Of a stretch of DNA of 45,435 nucleotides, positions 20,229-31,882 are shown piece by piece; position 1 is the first letter of the stretch, and the number at the start of each line of letters is the position of its first letter. Location: NCBI GenBank assembly GCA_003049485.1, contig PYST01000300.1:1-45435 (forward strand). Direction: 5' to 3'. Both the position numbers and the translations under genes were made by a program. The notes beneath the pieces are model-generated. The model searched no databases. It was not told where the DNA came from and saw nothing but the letters and a program-made list of their open reading frames with translations. This DNA comes from Ophioceras dolichostomum. Taxonomy: Eukaryota; Ascomycota; Sordariomycetes; Magnaporthales; Ophioceraceae.

Positions 20229-21659
20229 ATGGGCCCCACAAAACAGGGCCTGGAGAAGGAGGACAAGAACCGCGATGCCGCATTCAACAAGGTGATGCAC
20301 GGCGCGTCCGCCCAGGCGAAGGGCGGCGTTGCTGCCATGTTCTCCAAGAACAAGGATGCCAAGAAGATTGCTGTTGACGAGTACTTCAAGCACTTCGACA
20401 ACAAGAAGGCTGCCAATGAGACTGCCGCCGATCGTGAGGTATGTTTAAGCGGTCTCTCCCCCCGTACAACAGCTTCCACTAGTCAGCCGTGCGCACCAAG
20501 CCCAGCATCTAGAGTTGTCAGCTGCTGATGCCGATTCCTCCAACAGGCACGGACGAAGGAGTACGCCACATTGACAAGGCAGTGAGTTCCACCACCTTCC
20601 CCCGCCACTTGGTACCCAAAGAATCCGTGGTGCGGCCACTAACTCAACTGCCCTCCCCTCCAGCTACTACAACCTCGCGACCGACATCTACGAGTATGGC
20701 TGGGGCCAGTCGTTCCACTTCTGTCGATTCTCCGTCGGCGAGCCTTTCTACCAGGCCATTGCCCGCCATGAACACTACCTGGCGCACAATATCGGCATAC
20801 AGGAGGGCATGAGGGTGCTCGATGTCGGTTGTGGTGTCGGAGGCCCTGCCCGGGAGATCGCCAAGTTCACAGGCGCGAATATTATCGGCCTTAACAACAA
20901 CGATTACCAGATCGACCGCGCTACCCACTACGCGGCCCAGGAGGGCTTGTCGAACCAGCTGTCGTTCGTCAAGGGTGACTTCATGGTACGTACTCTGCGT
21001 CCTGCTCCCCCGGCGAAGGCTAAACATCCTGCCGCCATGGCTGAGGATGCTAACAGGGCACAACTGTTGGCCTTCTGTAGCAAATGTCCTTCCCCGACGA
21101 GTCCTTCGACGCCGTCTACGCCATCGAGGCGACCGTCCACGCGCCCAAGCTGGAGGGTGTGTACAGCGAAATCTTCCGCGTACTCAAGCCCGGCGGCGTG
21201 TTCGGCGTGTACGAGTGGCTGATGACGGACGACTATGATAATGAGAACGTCCACCACCGGGATATTCGCCTGGGCATCGAGCTCGGCAACGGTATTTCCA
21301 ACATGGTCCCGATTTCGGAGGGCGTCGCCGCCATGAAGGCTGCTGGCTTCGAGATCCTCAAGCTTGATGACCTCGCACAGAAGGGTGACGCTCTCCCATG
21401 GTACTGGCCGCTGGCCGGCGACCTGAAGTACTTGCAGTCCTATTTCGACTTCTTTACCGTCATCCGCATGACCAAGTGGGCACGGACTGTTATGCACGGC
21501 TTCGCCGGAGTCCTGGAGACGCTGCGTCTGGCTCCCGCGGGCACCAAGAAGACGGCCGACGCGCTGGCCACGGGCGGTGACAGCCTGGTCGCAGGCGCGA
21601 AGGAGAACCTGTTCACCCCCATGTATCTGATGGTTGGGCGGAAGCCTGCTGCGGCGTAG
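20229..21659 (+). CDS. erg6: Sterol 24-C-methyltransferase (ergosterol biosynthesis)
   Basis: Four exons, 20229-20438, 20547-20581, 20664-20985 and 21081-21659, give 381 residues, the expected Erg6 length, and all phases agree. The 35-nt second exon encodes ARTKEYATLTR. Visible blocks are YEYGWGQSFHF (91-101, the sterol-binding signature), LDVGCGVGGPAREIA (134-148, SAM motif I), YAIEATVHAPKLEGVY, FRVLKPGGVFGVYEWLMTD and the C-terminal SMT domain with GDALPWYWPLAGD. It transfers methyl from S-adenosylmethionine to C-24 of zymosterol-type sterols at the ER or lipid droplets. The segment GLNNNDYQIDRA after motif I is also typical. No defect is seen. Confidence 0.97.
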
Positions 21660-22507
21660 GGAGGATACGCAGGCTGGGTGAAGAGCGAGAGAGAGCGAAC
21701 GCGGGGAGGCTCGATCTTCGGAGTCGACCGGCGTTGTTTAATGTGGATGAACGAAGAGTCAGAGCCACCTTGATCTGGCGTGACAGAGGAAATCTTCTGC
21801 GAGAAGCTGTATAAAGGAGAAAAAACAAAGAAGCATAGCGAGGCGCATCACGCCAACTTTATAGCGATTGCATTCCCTTTCCATATGCCGATGCTTATTC
21901 GCTATCGCTTTTTGGCCATGACTGCAATAATACGAGATCGCTTTCTGTCGGACTTCGCGATGATGGCACGATGCCCGAAGCTTCGATCTGCCACAAGCTG
22001 GCCAAACTCATTCGCATCAATACATCAATTGGAATGTCTGCAAGGGATCAAATATGTCATCACTGGAAAAAGCCAGAGGTTGGCTTGACAGGAGCACTTT
22101 ATGTCCAACGGCGTCTGTTCGTCGACGGAGTATCCCGACGTCATGGTCAAAGAGATAAACCTAATCGCGATGTCGGGGCGGGCCATTCCGTTTTAGGCTT
22201 AGCGCGCCCGTCCGTCCGCTCAAGAAACCACCGTTGCTGCACAGCAAAGCAAGAGGAGTAGCTGTTCTCAGCGCCGAGCATAAAAAACCTCTCCGGTCTT
22301 CCCCCCCCCGGAATCCTCCGTCATCAGCGACGACCTCCCCGAATCTTACAGGGACGATATTCGATTCTCGGAGCCAGAGCTTGTATCAATTTGAGCCAAT
22401 TCAATTCGGGACTCGTTTGTCTTCTTGAATTCTTTCCTAATCGACACCTTTTTTCTTCCTCCGGCCCCGACGAATCGAACATCGAACCCCGAAGCGTAAC
22501 GACCACC
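21660..22507. other. Intergenic region, erg6 3' flank and PDH E1 beta promoter
   Basis: Same-strand gap of 848 nt. It has no coding segment with family similarity. The last 100 nt before ATG 22508 is a C/T-rich leader as usual for highly expressed fungal genes. Confidence 0.5.
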
Positions 22508-23833
22508 ATGTCTAGCTATCTCCGACCAGCAGCTCGCCTCGCTGCATCGTCCGCACGGGCAGCGGCTGTCACCGCTCCGTCCTTCAGGTCCGCCGCCAGC
22601 AGCAGCCCGTTCGCCTCGTCAATAATAGCATCGTCCTCCATCCGCCCTGCTACCGCCGCCGCGTCGTCACTCAGCAATGCCCGGAAACTGTACAACCAGC
22701 GGAGGACGTACGCGTCGGCGGCTTCGGGGACCAAGGAGTACACGGTCCGCGAGGCGCTGAACGAGGCGCTCGCGGAGGAGCTGGAGAGCAACGACAAGGT
22801 GTTCATCCTGGGTGAGGAGGTCGCCCAGTACAACGGCGCGTACAAGGTCACCAAGGGCCTGTTGGACCGGTTCGGCGAGCGCAGGGTCATCGACACCCCC
22901 ATCACCGAGAGCGGCTTCTGCGGTCTTGCTGTCGGTGCTGCGCTTAGCGGACTGCACCCTGTGGTATGTCCAGATTGAATCTCGGACCTGTTGACCCGAG
23001 ATACGATTCTCTTTCTTCATGCTCTGGCATTGTGGTCCTATCTAACTCGTGCTGGAGCCGAACTGTCTATCTAGTGCGAGTTCATGACCTTCAACTTCGC
23101 CATGCAAGCCATCGACCAGGTCGTCAACTCGGCGGCCAAGACGCTCTACATGTCCGGCGGCATCCAGCCCTGCAACATCACCTTCCGCGGCCCCAACGGC
23201 TTCGCGGCTGGCGTGGCGGCCCAGCACTCGCAGGACTACAGCGCCTGGTACGGCAGCGTGCCCGGCCTGAAGGTCGTCTCGCCCTGGAGCGCCGAGGATG
23301 CCAAGGGCCTGCTGAAGGCGGCGATCCGCGACCCCAACCCCGTCGTCGTGCTCGAGAACGAGCTGATGTACGGCCAGAGCTTCCCCATGTCCGAGGCGGC
23401 GCAGCGCGACGACTTCGTCATCCCTTTCGGCAAGGCCAAGGTCGAGCGCGCCGGTAAGGACCTGACCATCGTCACCATGTCGCGCTGCGTCGGCCAGTCC
23501 CTGGTGGCGGCCGAGAACCTGAAGAAGAAGTACGGCGTCGAGGTCGAGGTCATCAACCTGCGCTCCATCAAGCCCATCGACGTCGAGGCCATCGTCAAGT
23601 CGGTCAAGAAGACCCACCGCCTGATGTCGGTCGAGTCCGGCTTCCCGGCCTTCGGCGTGGGCTCCGAGATCCTGGCCCTGACGATGGAATACGCCTTCGA
23701 CTACCTCGACGCCCCTGCCCAGCGCGTCACTGGTGCCGACGTGCCGACCCCGTACGCCCAGAAGCTGGAGGAGATGAGCTTCCCCACCGAGCTGATCATC
23801 GAGGAGCACGTTGCCAAGCTGCTGCGTCTATAG
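22508..23833 (+). CDS. pdb1: Pyruvate dehydrogenase E1 component subunit beta, mitochondrial
   Basis: Exons 22508-22963 and 23075-23833, with a 111-nt intron (GTATGT...TCTAG, phase 0), give 404 residues. The first 70 or so residues are rich in Ala, Ser and Arg without acids, a mitochondrial presequence ending near NQRRTYASAA. The transketolase pyrimidine-binding domain contains VREALNEALAEELE, VFILGEEVAQYNGAYKVTKG, DTPITESGFCGLAVGAA and EFMTFNFAMQAIDQ, then the C-terminal transketolase domain (VVSPWSAEDAKGLLKAAI, VEVINLRSIKPIDVEAI, VESGFPAFGVGSEI). Known role: with E1 alpha, thiamine diphosphate-dependent decarboxylation of pyruvate in the matrix complex. The Glu in the EEVAQYNGAYKV block needed for cofactor activation is present. 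Confidence 0.97.
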
Positions 23834-24711
23834 ATTATGTATGCTCATCACCGCGTCCCTCCTGTATTTTCTATTCCTCCCAGTCTCATGACGCCTCAAA
23901 AGAAAAGCGCTCGACTCGAGATCTGTTGTAGAATAATATATTCCTTCCTTTTCTTTCTTCTGTCTCTCCTAAGCTCGTAATCCTTGTTGTCTTCGGTGTT
24001 TTCAGGTGGATGAAACGATGAATCTAGAAAAACGGCGTCATCATAGCACACCCTAACCCTGTCCATGTCCAGTCCTACCCAACTGTGGAGGCGATTCGAT
24101 GGCACGTTATGCGTGACGAGGAAGGCCACGGTTCTGTCGTGATGTACGGTTAGAGTTCCCACGCAGGTCGGTTGGTTTCTTATTTTTCTTTGCCCTCCGT
24201 CTGGATCTTCCCCATAGCATCAGCAGCAGCATCATTCGCAGCAATCGATCGATCCGCCCACCAGCCTCAGACGCCATCGTGTAGCCCTCCTGCAGCAGTT
24301 CCGACCGCCAGTATGGTATATTTGTCGTAATCCCGAGTTCAGGACAGGGCCAAATGGCAAGTTGTTAAGCAAGTTGGTATCCTTCGCATTCGGGTGAATC
24401 CCAAACTCCGGGGAAGAAAATACGTAGCACACCATGTAGCCCAATACACGATCACGCGGCATCCCAGTGCAACCGCAACTGCAACATGCATGCCTGCCGA
24501 TCCTGCATGCGCTCCTTTCTTTTCCCCCCTGCTTTCCTATCCTCCATCCTTCCACCCTCCAACCCGTCTTCTCGCTCCGACTCCCTCACCCCCTGTTCGG
24601 TCGATCTGCTCGCCCACCCGCATCGCATCTCACCCGAGCCCGCCCTGACCGAGCCCGTGTCCAGCCCCGCATGCCAATGTCCGCTTCAGCCCGGTGTCCG
24701 CCTATCAGTAT
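23834..24711. other. Convergent 3' intergenic region
   Basis: Between the ends of pdb1 (+) and the PAN membrane-protein gene (-). T-rich and C/T-rich stretches are present, with no supported gene. Confidence 0.45.
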
Positions 24712-26081
24712 TCAGTCCAAAGACCCGCACGGCCCCGACCCAGCAACGGCCTTCTCTCCGTCCCTGGTAGTCAGCGCGATCGGCGCCTTGCCGTTGGGGC
24801 ACGTCGCGTTGGGCTTCGAGCCGGGGAGGCCGAACCCGTGGATGATGGTGCATGGGTTGAACTTCCAGCCGTTGCAGCCGTCGGGAATGTGCGAGGACGA
24901 GTAGCACATGGCGCAGCAGTCGGCCGCCGTCTTGACCTGGTCGAACATGGACCATTCCCATCCCGAGGTCCGGCCGGATATGTACATGTAGTCGACTTTC
25001 TGCGTCCAGTATTGGGGCTTGCATTGTTCGGGGAGGTTGGGCTGTTTTGGTGAGCGAGGGAGGTCAGCTGGATCTGGGTGCCTGGGCTGGGTTTTGACAG
25101 GGTGCATGGCAAGGCGTGATGTGTTGTTGGGAGGGGAGGAGATCACGGGGTGAATGAGAGTGATGGGAGACTGGACTGGACATACTGCTAGGGTTGTAGG
25201 AGCCACTGTCGAGGACGAGTCCGTCGCCGTACGGGTGCTGTCAGAAGTTGGCGTCGCTGCGACAGTCGATGAGCCAGACTTCGTTGAAGAGCTAGAGCGG
25301 AAAGGTATTGATCAAAGTTAGCACAGCCAGATCCGAGTCGATTCCCCTTACCAAACGGAGATTTTTAACGCGCAACAAGACACATAAAAAAAGGCAAAAA
25401 CAAACAACCTGGCACTCGACGACGACGACGACGACAACGAATCGAAGTTGGAGAAGAAGCGGAAGCAGAAGCAGAAGAAGAAGCACCGGAGCTAGACGCA
25501 GCGTACCTATCCGAAGATAAAGTTGACCGCCCCGTATTAGGCAGGAAGATGGCGCAAACGACGATCAGCACGATGAACCCCAGCACGCCCGATATCCCGG
25601 CGCAGAGCTTCCACCGGTTGTACCAGCACCACTCGCGCTTGTCCCTCCACCAAGCCGGCAGCGTATGCGAGAATAACCCCCGTCTGTCCTCATCATCGTC
25701 CCCGTTGCCGCGGCGGCCGCGGTCCTGAGCGCCGTCACCACCGGCGCCACCAGCTTCGTCGTCCGAGGGTTCAGACGGCGGCGCGGCTGGTCCGACGGCG
25801 AGAGAGGAGGAGATGCTTCCGGAGGTTTGGGGAGGCTGCGGAGGGGTGTGCACGTCGTTGGGGTGGAATTGGTACCGCGGGTAGGCCTGCATCGGGTAGC
25901 CGATGTCTGGGATGGTGGCGGTGGGGGGTGGGGAGGCCGTCGGCGAAGGGATCGAGCCGGATGGGCCTGGGCTCCGGCCGCCGTAGTCCCGGCCATGAGT
26001 CGACGGGGGCCGGTACGGACTCCATGGGCCGTTGGCACCGCCCGTGCCGCCGCGGTAGGAGTGTGTGAAGGAAGAGGACAT
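24712..26081 (-). CDS. Single-pass membrane protein with PAN/apple-like cysteine-rich ectodomain
   Basis: Best model: exons 26081-25507, 25291-25186 and 25041-24712. Phases 2 and 0 are consistent, giving 336 residues. The first junction (GTACGC donor) is the least certain; the second (GTATGT...ACAG) is good. Residues 1-150 are Pro/Gly/Ser-rich and acidic, probably cytoplasmic. A transmembrane segment, CAGISGVLGFIVLIVVCAIF, lies at about 159-178 after WWRDKREWCWYNRWK. A Ser/Thr-rich stalk and about 109 C-terminal residues follow, holding at least seven cysteines, with VKTAADCCAMCYSS and GCNGWKFNP in the style of a PAN/apple domain. That fold usually binds carbohydrate or protein. The topology suggests a wall-facing sensor or adhesion protein; this is inference. 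Confidence 0.7.
25412..25440. repeat. GAC-type trinucleotide run inside the PAN-gene intron
   Basis: About six tandem CGA/GAC units lie within the proposed first intron of the minus-strand gene. Because the run is open in the upstream frame, where it would encode an Arg repeat, it complicates automatic prediction of the splice site. Confidence 0.6.
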
Positions 26082-28215
26082 TTGCTTGTATTGGGGCGAC
26101 TGCCAGACTGGTAAATGCAGCCGTCGGGTTTATCGAGGTATCTGGACCAGAAATACCGATGCCCTTAGGCGGTGGAAGGAAGCCGACACCTTGGTTGTCG
26201 ACTTCCAGAGAGAAAAAAGAAGCTTCGGTTTGCGGATGTCGTTCTTGCGATGGTGGCTTGTTTGCTTGGTGGTGATGCCTGCCGTTTCCTCCCGGAAAGG
26301 TGACGGGCCGGCGCAACAATTTTTTTTCTCGACATGCAACTCGAGGAGGTTGCGTGACTTTTTGGGCCTGGATCGGTTGTCTGCCAGACCGTGCTCCGAT
26401 GCTCAGTGCAAGGTAACGAATTCGCACGACAAAATGTCGTGGTGACCAGCCCGTCCGTGAATCAGTGAATCAGTAGAGGCGTGGGGGCGGGCGGGTGACG
26501 GCGAGCTCGCAGGCAATGATGGAAGGGATGTATAAACGGCTCGTCAACAATGAAAACAGAAGCGATCGGACCGCGCGAACGTGCCCAACCCATTCAGGTT
26601 GGTGAAATCGGCAGAAAATGGTCGATTATCAGTCTCAAGCTGGCGAGGTGAGCTGGCTTCACCGCTGGTCGCTTTCATCCTCTCTTATCGGCGAAGCTCC
26701 GGACAGCACACGAGTCCCGGTCGCCCCTCAAGCTTGGGGTAACTCAGTCGGTGAGGCGACCGACCTGTGCTCCGTACTCTGTACTGTGTAAAAACAAAAG
26801 TCAATGTTTGCTTTGGTTGTTGACGAGTGACAAGGACGGGCGCTGGTGGCCGGTGAGGATTACCAGTGCCTCAGAGCGGGAGGGAGACGGGGAGACCTGA
26901 GGGAAGAGCAGCATACCACAGTTAATTCACTGGGCCTGGCATAGAAAGATCGGGGAAGATGTGGAAAGGAGCAACCGAAAGCTGCAAACGAGGAAGCAGC
27001 GATGGTGCTGCTCTCATGAGACCGAAAGATGGAACTCGGATCCACTGAAAATGGCGATTCGAACGCTGTTAGATGCTGGCGAATAGCAAGTGCCAATGTG
27101 ATATTGGCACGGTAACGAGACTGGACGGCTCAAATGAGGGACAAAGAGGTACATACGGCGATCGCGGCCGTTCTCTCACCAAATGACCGAAAGATTAGGT
27201 CGTTCTGCCTTAAGCGGCGTCAACGATGTCGTTCAAAACGCCGAGCGTAAGGCCGTCGGTCCTCCACCGACGCCGCTGGTGCTATACCGAGGACGGCGGT
27301 TTATGTATGTGGCTTGTGCGGTCATTAGATCAAGGCAGAGTGAGCACTGCATGCAAATATATAGCACAGAACTACTAACTGCCCACTTCGAGACCGGTGC
27401 TTCCCATGACTGTCCAAGCTTGGGTGACACAAGACACGGTGAGAGTGTCTCTGATAAAGCAGGTCTCCAAACAAAATCGCAGGAAAGCTTGTGGTACGGT
27501 GTCAGACCGTTTCGACTCCTCCCGCTCGACGTACACCAACCCCACACCCGCGGGTACTCGCAGACAGAAAGACCTCAAATGCCATGGCCACTCTTTGAAT
27601 GCATTGCTCTGAGGCTTATATCTGTCTCACAGTCACGGGCCGTATCAGTGAATAAATGTGTGGAGGCTCGTTGCTCATCAGGTGGATGAAAAACCGCCCT
27701 CAATAAACAGGGATATTGTTCGGAGATGTTGCAAGGAACGCTTCGTCAAGAACAGAGGAGAAAATGGGACGATAAGGAGAAGAGAGTGTGAGTGTTTGAG
27801 AAACCCACTACACGCGTAGCAACCTCTCCTGACGAAGAGATACTCCGAGAAACATGTCACATGCCAAAGATCAAGGAAAAGGCGGGTACGAAAATGTGGC
27901 AGCACATGCTAATAAGCGGCTCATCTAGGTCTTCTGCATTTGTTCTTGCGAGTGTGGTTGTTTTTCCTTCCATATTCTATGTGTATATATCTATTGATCA
28001 GAGTGGTGAGTTGAACGACAAAGCTATGAAGATGAGAGACAGGTTCCGCCAGATACCGGCCAGGCCCCGGGTATTATCGCCCAAAGTGTATATGATAGCA
28101 TGTACAATGCAAGACAAAGGGATAGCCAACCCCTGGCTCCCTATGTCCGCGGAGGGAAAAAAAACATTACTGACACAACAGGATATATGATCATCGCGCT
28201 GTAGGGAGCCTGACC
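26082..28215. other. Long intergenic region, no supported gene
   Basis: The left part is the promoter of the PAN gene and the right part the 3' flank of the DHA2 transporter gene. The frames inside (for example 27183-27689) show no domain, signal peptide or sensible codon pattern. No RNA gene or transposon was recognised. Confidence 0.4.
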
Positions 28216-31200
28216 TCAAGCCTTGGACTCTGCCTTTGGCTCGGCTTTCGCCCCAGCTTCGGCATCGACAGCAATAGCCTCCCCCTTCACCTCGCCCCCT
28301 TTAGCCTCCGCGTCCATCGCAGGCCTCTTCTTCCGCATATCCCTCCACCCCATGCCCCACGCGAACGCGAACGTGGCGGTCGCCGTCGACACGGCCAGGT
28401 AGAAAGTGCGGTCCACGCTGTTGACGTACGAAACCAGCACGGCCGGTATGAACTGCTCGGGAACGACCTTCCGGAAGCCGGTCGCGCCGGCCAAGATGAC
28501 CGCGCCCGCGCTGACCTCGGGGGCCTGGACGGCTAGCTCGTTGCGCAGGCTCGTGCCGAAGATGGTGTTGGCCACGACGAGTAGTACGGCGCTGATGATG
28601 TTCTGCGCGAAGACAACGGTCGCCACGGCGACGGGGACGATCTCTGGCGGGGGGCCGTTTTGGACGGCGAGGAGAGGCTATGACGAGCAGAGTGGTCGGT
28701 CAATTAAGTTGGGAGACGAGAGGACCACTAAGGTGCGTTGAGTACCACTTACCATCTGCATAACGAGACCTCGTCCGGCACCGGCCAGGATCTGGAAGCC
28801 CACCCACTCGCCGGTCGACGTGAACGGCGTGAGCCGGGACAAAAGCCCCGTGCCGATCGCGCAGAGGACCGCGCCAAACGCTGCTGGGGGGATGATATAA
28901 CCCAGCCTGTTGACTACAGAAGAGGATCAGAGAGGCCAGTCAGTCCAAAGGGTCACACATTTCCAACCCCCCTTTCAACAAGAGAGGTTCTAATGTATTA
29001 CGAAGAGGGACAAAACACGATCTGGAGATCTCTCAAGACTTCGAACTTACCCACAACACCCCCAACAACCGCAAACACCAGCTGCGCCAAAATAACCGGC
29101 AGCATATACACGCCGCTCATCAACGGGCTCGCGTCCCTCACAGACTGGAAATAGATCGGCAGGAAGAACGCCATCGTGATCACGTTGCCAAACAGGAACG
29201 CCTGCGTCAGCGAGGCGCTCCACACGACCCTCCGGCCGACGATCGACAGGGGCAGCAGCGCATCGTCGCCCCTGCGGCAGTCCCAGACGCAGAACACGAT
29301 AAAGGTGGCGCCCGCGCCGCAGAACAGGCCGATGATCGTCGAGCTCGTCCAGGGGTGGTAGGTGCCGCCGTACTCGAGCGCGAGGAGGAGCTGGATGGCG
29401 GCTGGCGCGAGCAGGGCGAAGCCGATGAGGTCGAGGCGGCGGGGGAGGTCGCGGAGGACGGTCAGGGGGGGCGGCTTCACGGTCTCTTCGGGGATGGAGA
29501 TTAGGAGTACAAGGAGGGCGACGAGGCCGCCTATGGGGAGGTTGATGTAGAAGCCTGAGACAGGGAGAGAGACGACGGAGGAGAGAGTGATTAGTAAGAC
29601 AGGTACCTAGGGAGGCAGTTAGGTTGTTCGAAAGCTGGATTGGGGGGTAGGGGGTGTCTGAGAGGGAGGGGAATAGCGCGTACACCATCGCCAGCTCACG
29701 TATTCAGTGAAGGCTCCGCCGAGGACGGGGCCGCATACAACGCCTATTTGACCGACTGTTGTTTCGCCGTCAAGAACGGTAGGTGGTTAGTAAGTAATCT
29801 GTTTTGGCTCTAGTATTATGTGGGTCGTGTTGCTTATTTCTCTCCTGTTGCTGACGTCTGCTCTGTGGCTTTTGTTGCCAAGACAGGTCGGTCCCGAGAT
29901 GAGAAAAGAGCAATGAGGAATCAATGCAGAAGGAGATTCTCAAATCCACGTGATATTGGAGTATGTAAGACTTACACCCAAGCATGATTCCCATGATTAC
30001 TGCGTCGTCACAAGAACAAGGTTAGCTGCCATGCTTTTCTTTCCTTTTTTTCAGTAAAGAATCTGACCACTGCTGATCCCACAACCTGGGCGGGACAGGA
30101 AAGGGTAGTGGAGGATATTTCGAGAAACAGCCATCAGGGGAAAAACAAAGGAGCGGAGGAGAGATGCAGGAACAGCAGGACGGTGACGATCTGGCGAACC
30201 ACCATTTGCAGAGTTGTAGGCGGGACAGTCTGATGGTAGGGCAGACAGAACAGACTCAGGGGTAAAAGGAGGGAGGGTAGAGCAACGTAGGATTAGGTGA
30301 GTTAGGTGAACAGGAGGCAGGCAGTAGACTCACAAGGTCTCCGATGAAGCGGCACCGTCGCACCAAGCATGAGGACGCCGCCGTTCAGGATCCCCGCCGA
30401 TCCCAAGCCCGCGACGGCCCGGCCGCCGATCAGCATGGCGGACGAGTTGGCCACGGCGCATATCAGGGATCCGAGCTCGAAGAAGGCGAAAAATAGCAAG
30501 AAAGTCCACTGAAATGTTGATAAAATTAGCAGCCAGTCAGTCGGTTACGATTAATTAGCCCATGTTGCTTAGGTTTGTATAGGGGATATCTAGGAAGTCT
30601 GCCCGAATGCGGACAACAGTTGACGGTGCCGAGGAGGCTGGCTGGCATCTTCTTTGCGGCCATTTTGCATGAAACCAAGCCTGCTAAGTAGTAGCTGCTT
30701 CATCTCCGTCCCTTCCTTCCTTCCTTCCTTCCTTCTACCGCCGCCTTACTTCTCAGGGGAGGAAGGGGAGGGGAGGGCTTGGCACGCTAGCGGGGTTGAT
30801 TCGGAATCTTCGGGTTGGGTAAAAGAAGGTCTTGACCGGTGTGTTGAGGATGTATGTGTGCATATGGGAGGCGCTTAACATGAGAGCCACTTTTGCCTAC
30901 CTTGGTGTTGAAGAATTGGAACAGCCTGCCTGTCAGGGGCTGCATGGCGGCACTGTACGGGACCGACAAATGTTATTGTCACCTCTTGTTAGCAGGGGCA
31001 TGTGGGTATGGGTGGGTGGGTGTGCGTCGTTGCATGATCCGGTACACTCGGTACTTCCACCGGTATCCGGCCAGCAGTGGAGCTGGACGGGCGGGATGCT
31101 AACCGTTGGTGGATCACCGCCTTTTCCCATGAAAAAGGAGACTATGGTACACTCACGCTGCTAGTTGGTATGCACCTCCATACCATCCTACATCATTCAG

Positions 31201-31882
31201 AGAAAGAAACTCGTCGGTGATTCGTGGGATAGCCTATGTGCAATCACCAGACGAGTAGGGGTGTGTCGTGAGATGCGATGTGTGATGTGTCAGCTACTGA
31301 TACTCTAGGGTAGCTCAGGGGGGCAGGGCAGGGGAACATCGTGCAAGTCTTGGCTTGCAGGCCACGCGCAAGTAAGTGGTATGTTCATTCGACAGAAGAG
31401 AGCTATGTACGTACAGTCGCGATGATGGAGACGTCGAGGAGCATCAGGAACACGGCCAGGGTCACTGCTGTCAACACGAGCAGGGCCTTTATCCCGAGGG
31501 CTTGGTCCTTGTCGTGGTGCTGATCCTTGCTCTTGGTCTCGGCGCCGTCGTCGTCACCCGCAGTGGCTTTGTGCTGTTTGCTGTTTTCGGCATCTGCCGT
31601 CGGAGACTGAGGGGGGTCTGCAGCGGCGTATTTCTTGGCTAGTTGTGACAGGTCCGCAGTGTCTCCTATTTCTTCTGATGATTCTGCTGCCGTTGTGGCG
31701 GCGGCCGCATCAGCATCAAGGGGCGCATCAGCGGCCGCGAACTCGCTCCCACGGCTCGGCAGGTATGAGGTGGAGTCATCATCGTCGGCCGCATTCTTGG
31801 CCTTCTCGTCTTTCTCATCAGCCGGGGGTGCCGCCTCGGCGATAGGCCCGGGGCCGCCTCGGGCTGCCGAGTTCGTCGTCAT
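28216..31882 (-). CDS. DHA2-type major facilitator (drug:H+ antiporter family) transporter
   Basis: Nine exons: 31882-31415, 31233-31157, 30952-30901, 30508-30334, 29999-29976, 29755-29684, 29554-29051, 28913-28753 and 28677-28216. They give 664 residues with every phase consistent. An acidic N-terminal tail (about 130 residues) precedes TM1 (ALLVLTAVTLAVFLMLLDVSI). AIPRITDEFLSLNDVGWYGG, the typical first loop of fungal 14-TM transporters, spans the exon 1-2 junction. GGRAVAGLGSAG and VVCGPVLGGAFTEYVSWRWC (motif C-like) follow, then CFYINLPIGG and FGNVITMAFFLPIYFQSV. The last exon ends in a Lys/Glu/Ala-rich cytoplasmic tail. Exon 5 is a 24-nt microexon. The family exports toxins, drugs or secondary metabolites at the plasma membrane in exchange for protons. 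The substrate is unknown here. Confidence 0.9.
30713..30735. repeat. TTCC tetranucleotide repeat
   Basis: About five tandem CCTT/TTCC units within intron 3 of the transporter gene. A simple microsatellite. Confidence 0.8.

Noticed and set aside
23042..23809. 255-codon open frame antisense to pdb1
   Set aside because: High-GC shadow of a strongly coding exon. Composition (Leu/His/Asp/Gly) is typical of antisense translation.
27183..27689. 168-codon plus-strand frame
   Set aside because: No recognisable motif, overlapped by equally long frames on the other strand. It begins in presumed promoter sequence.
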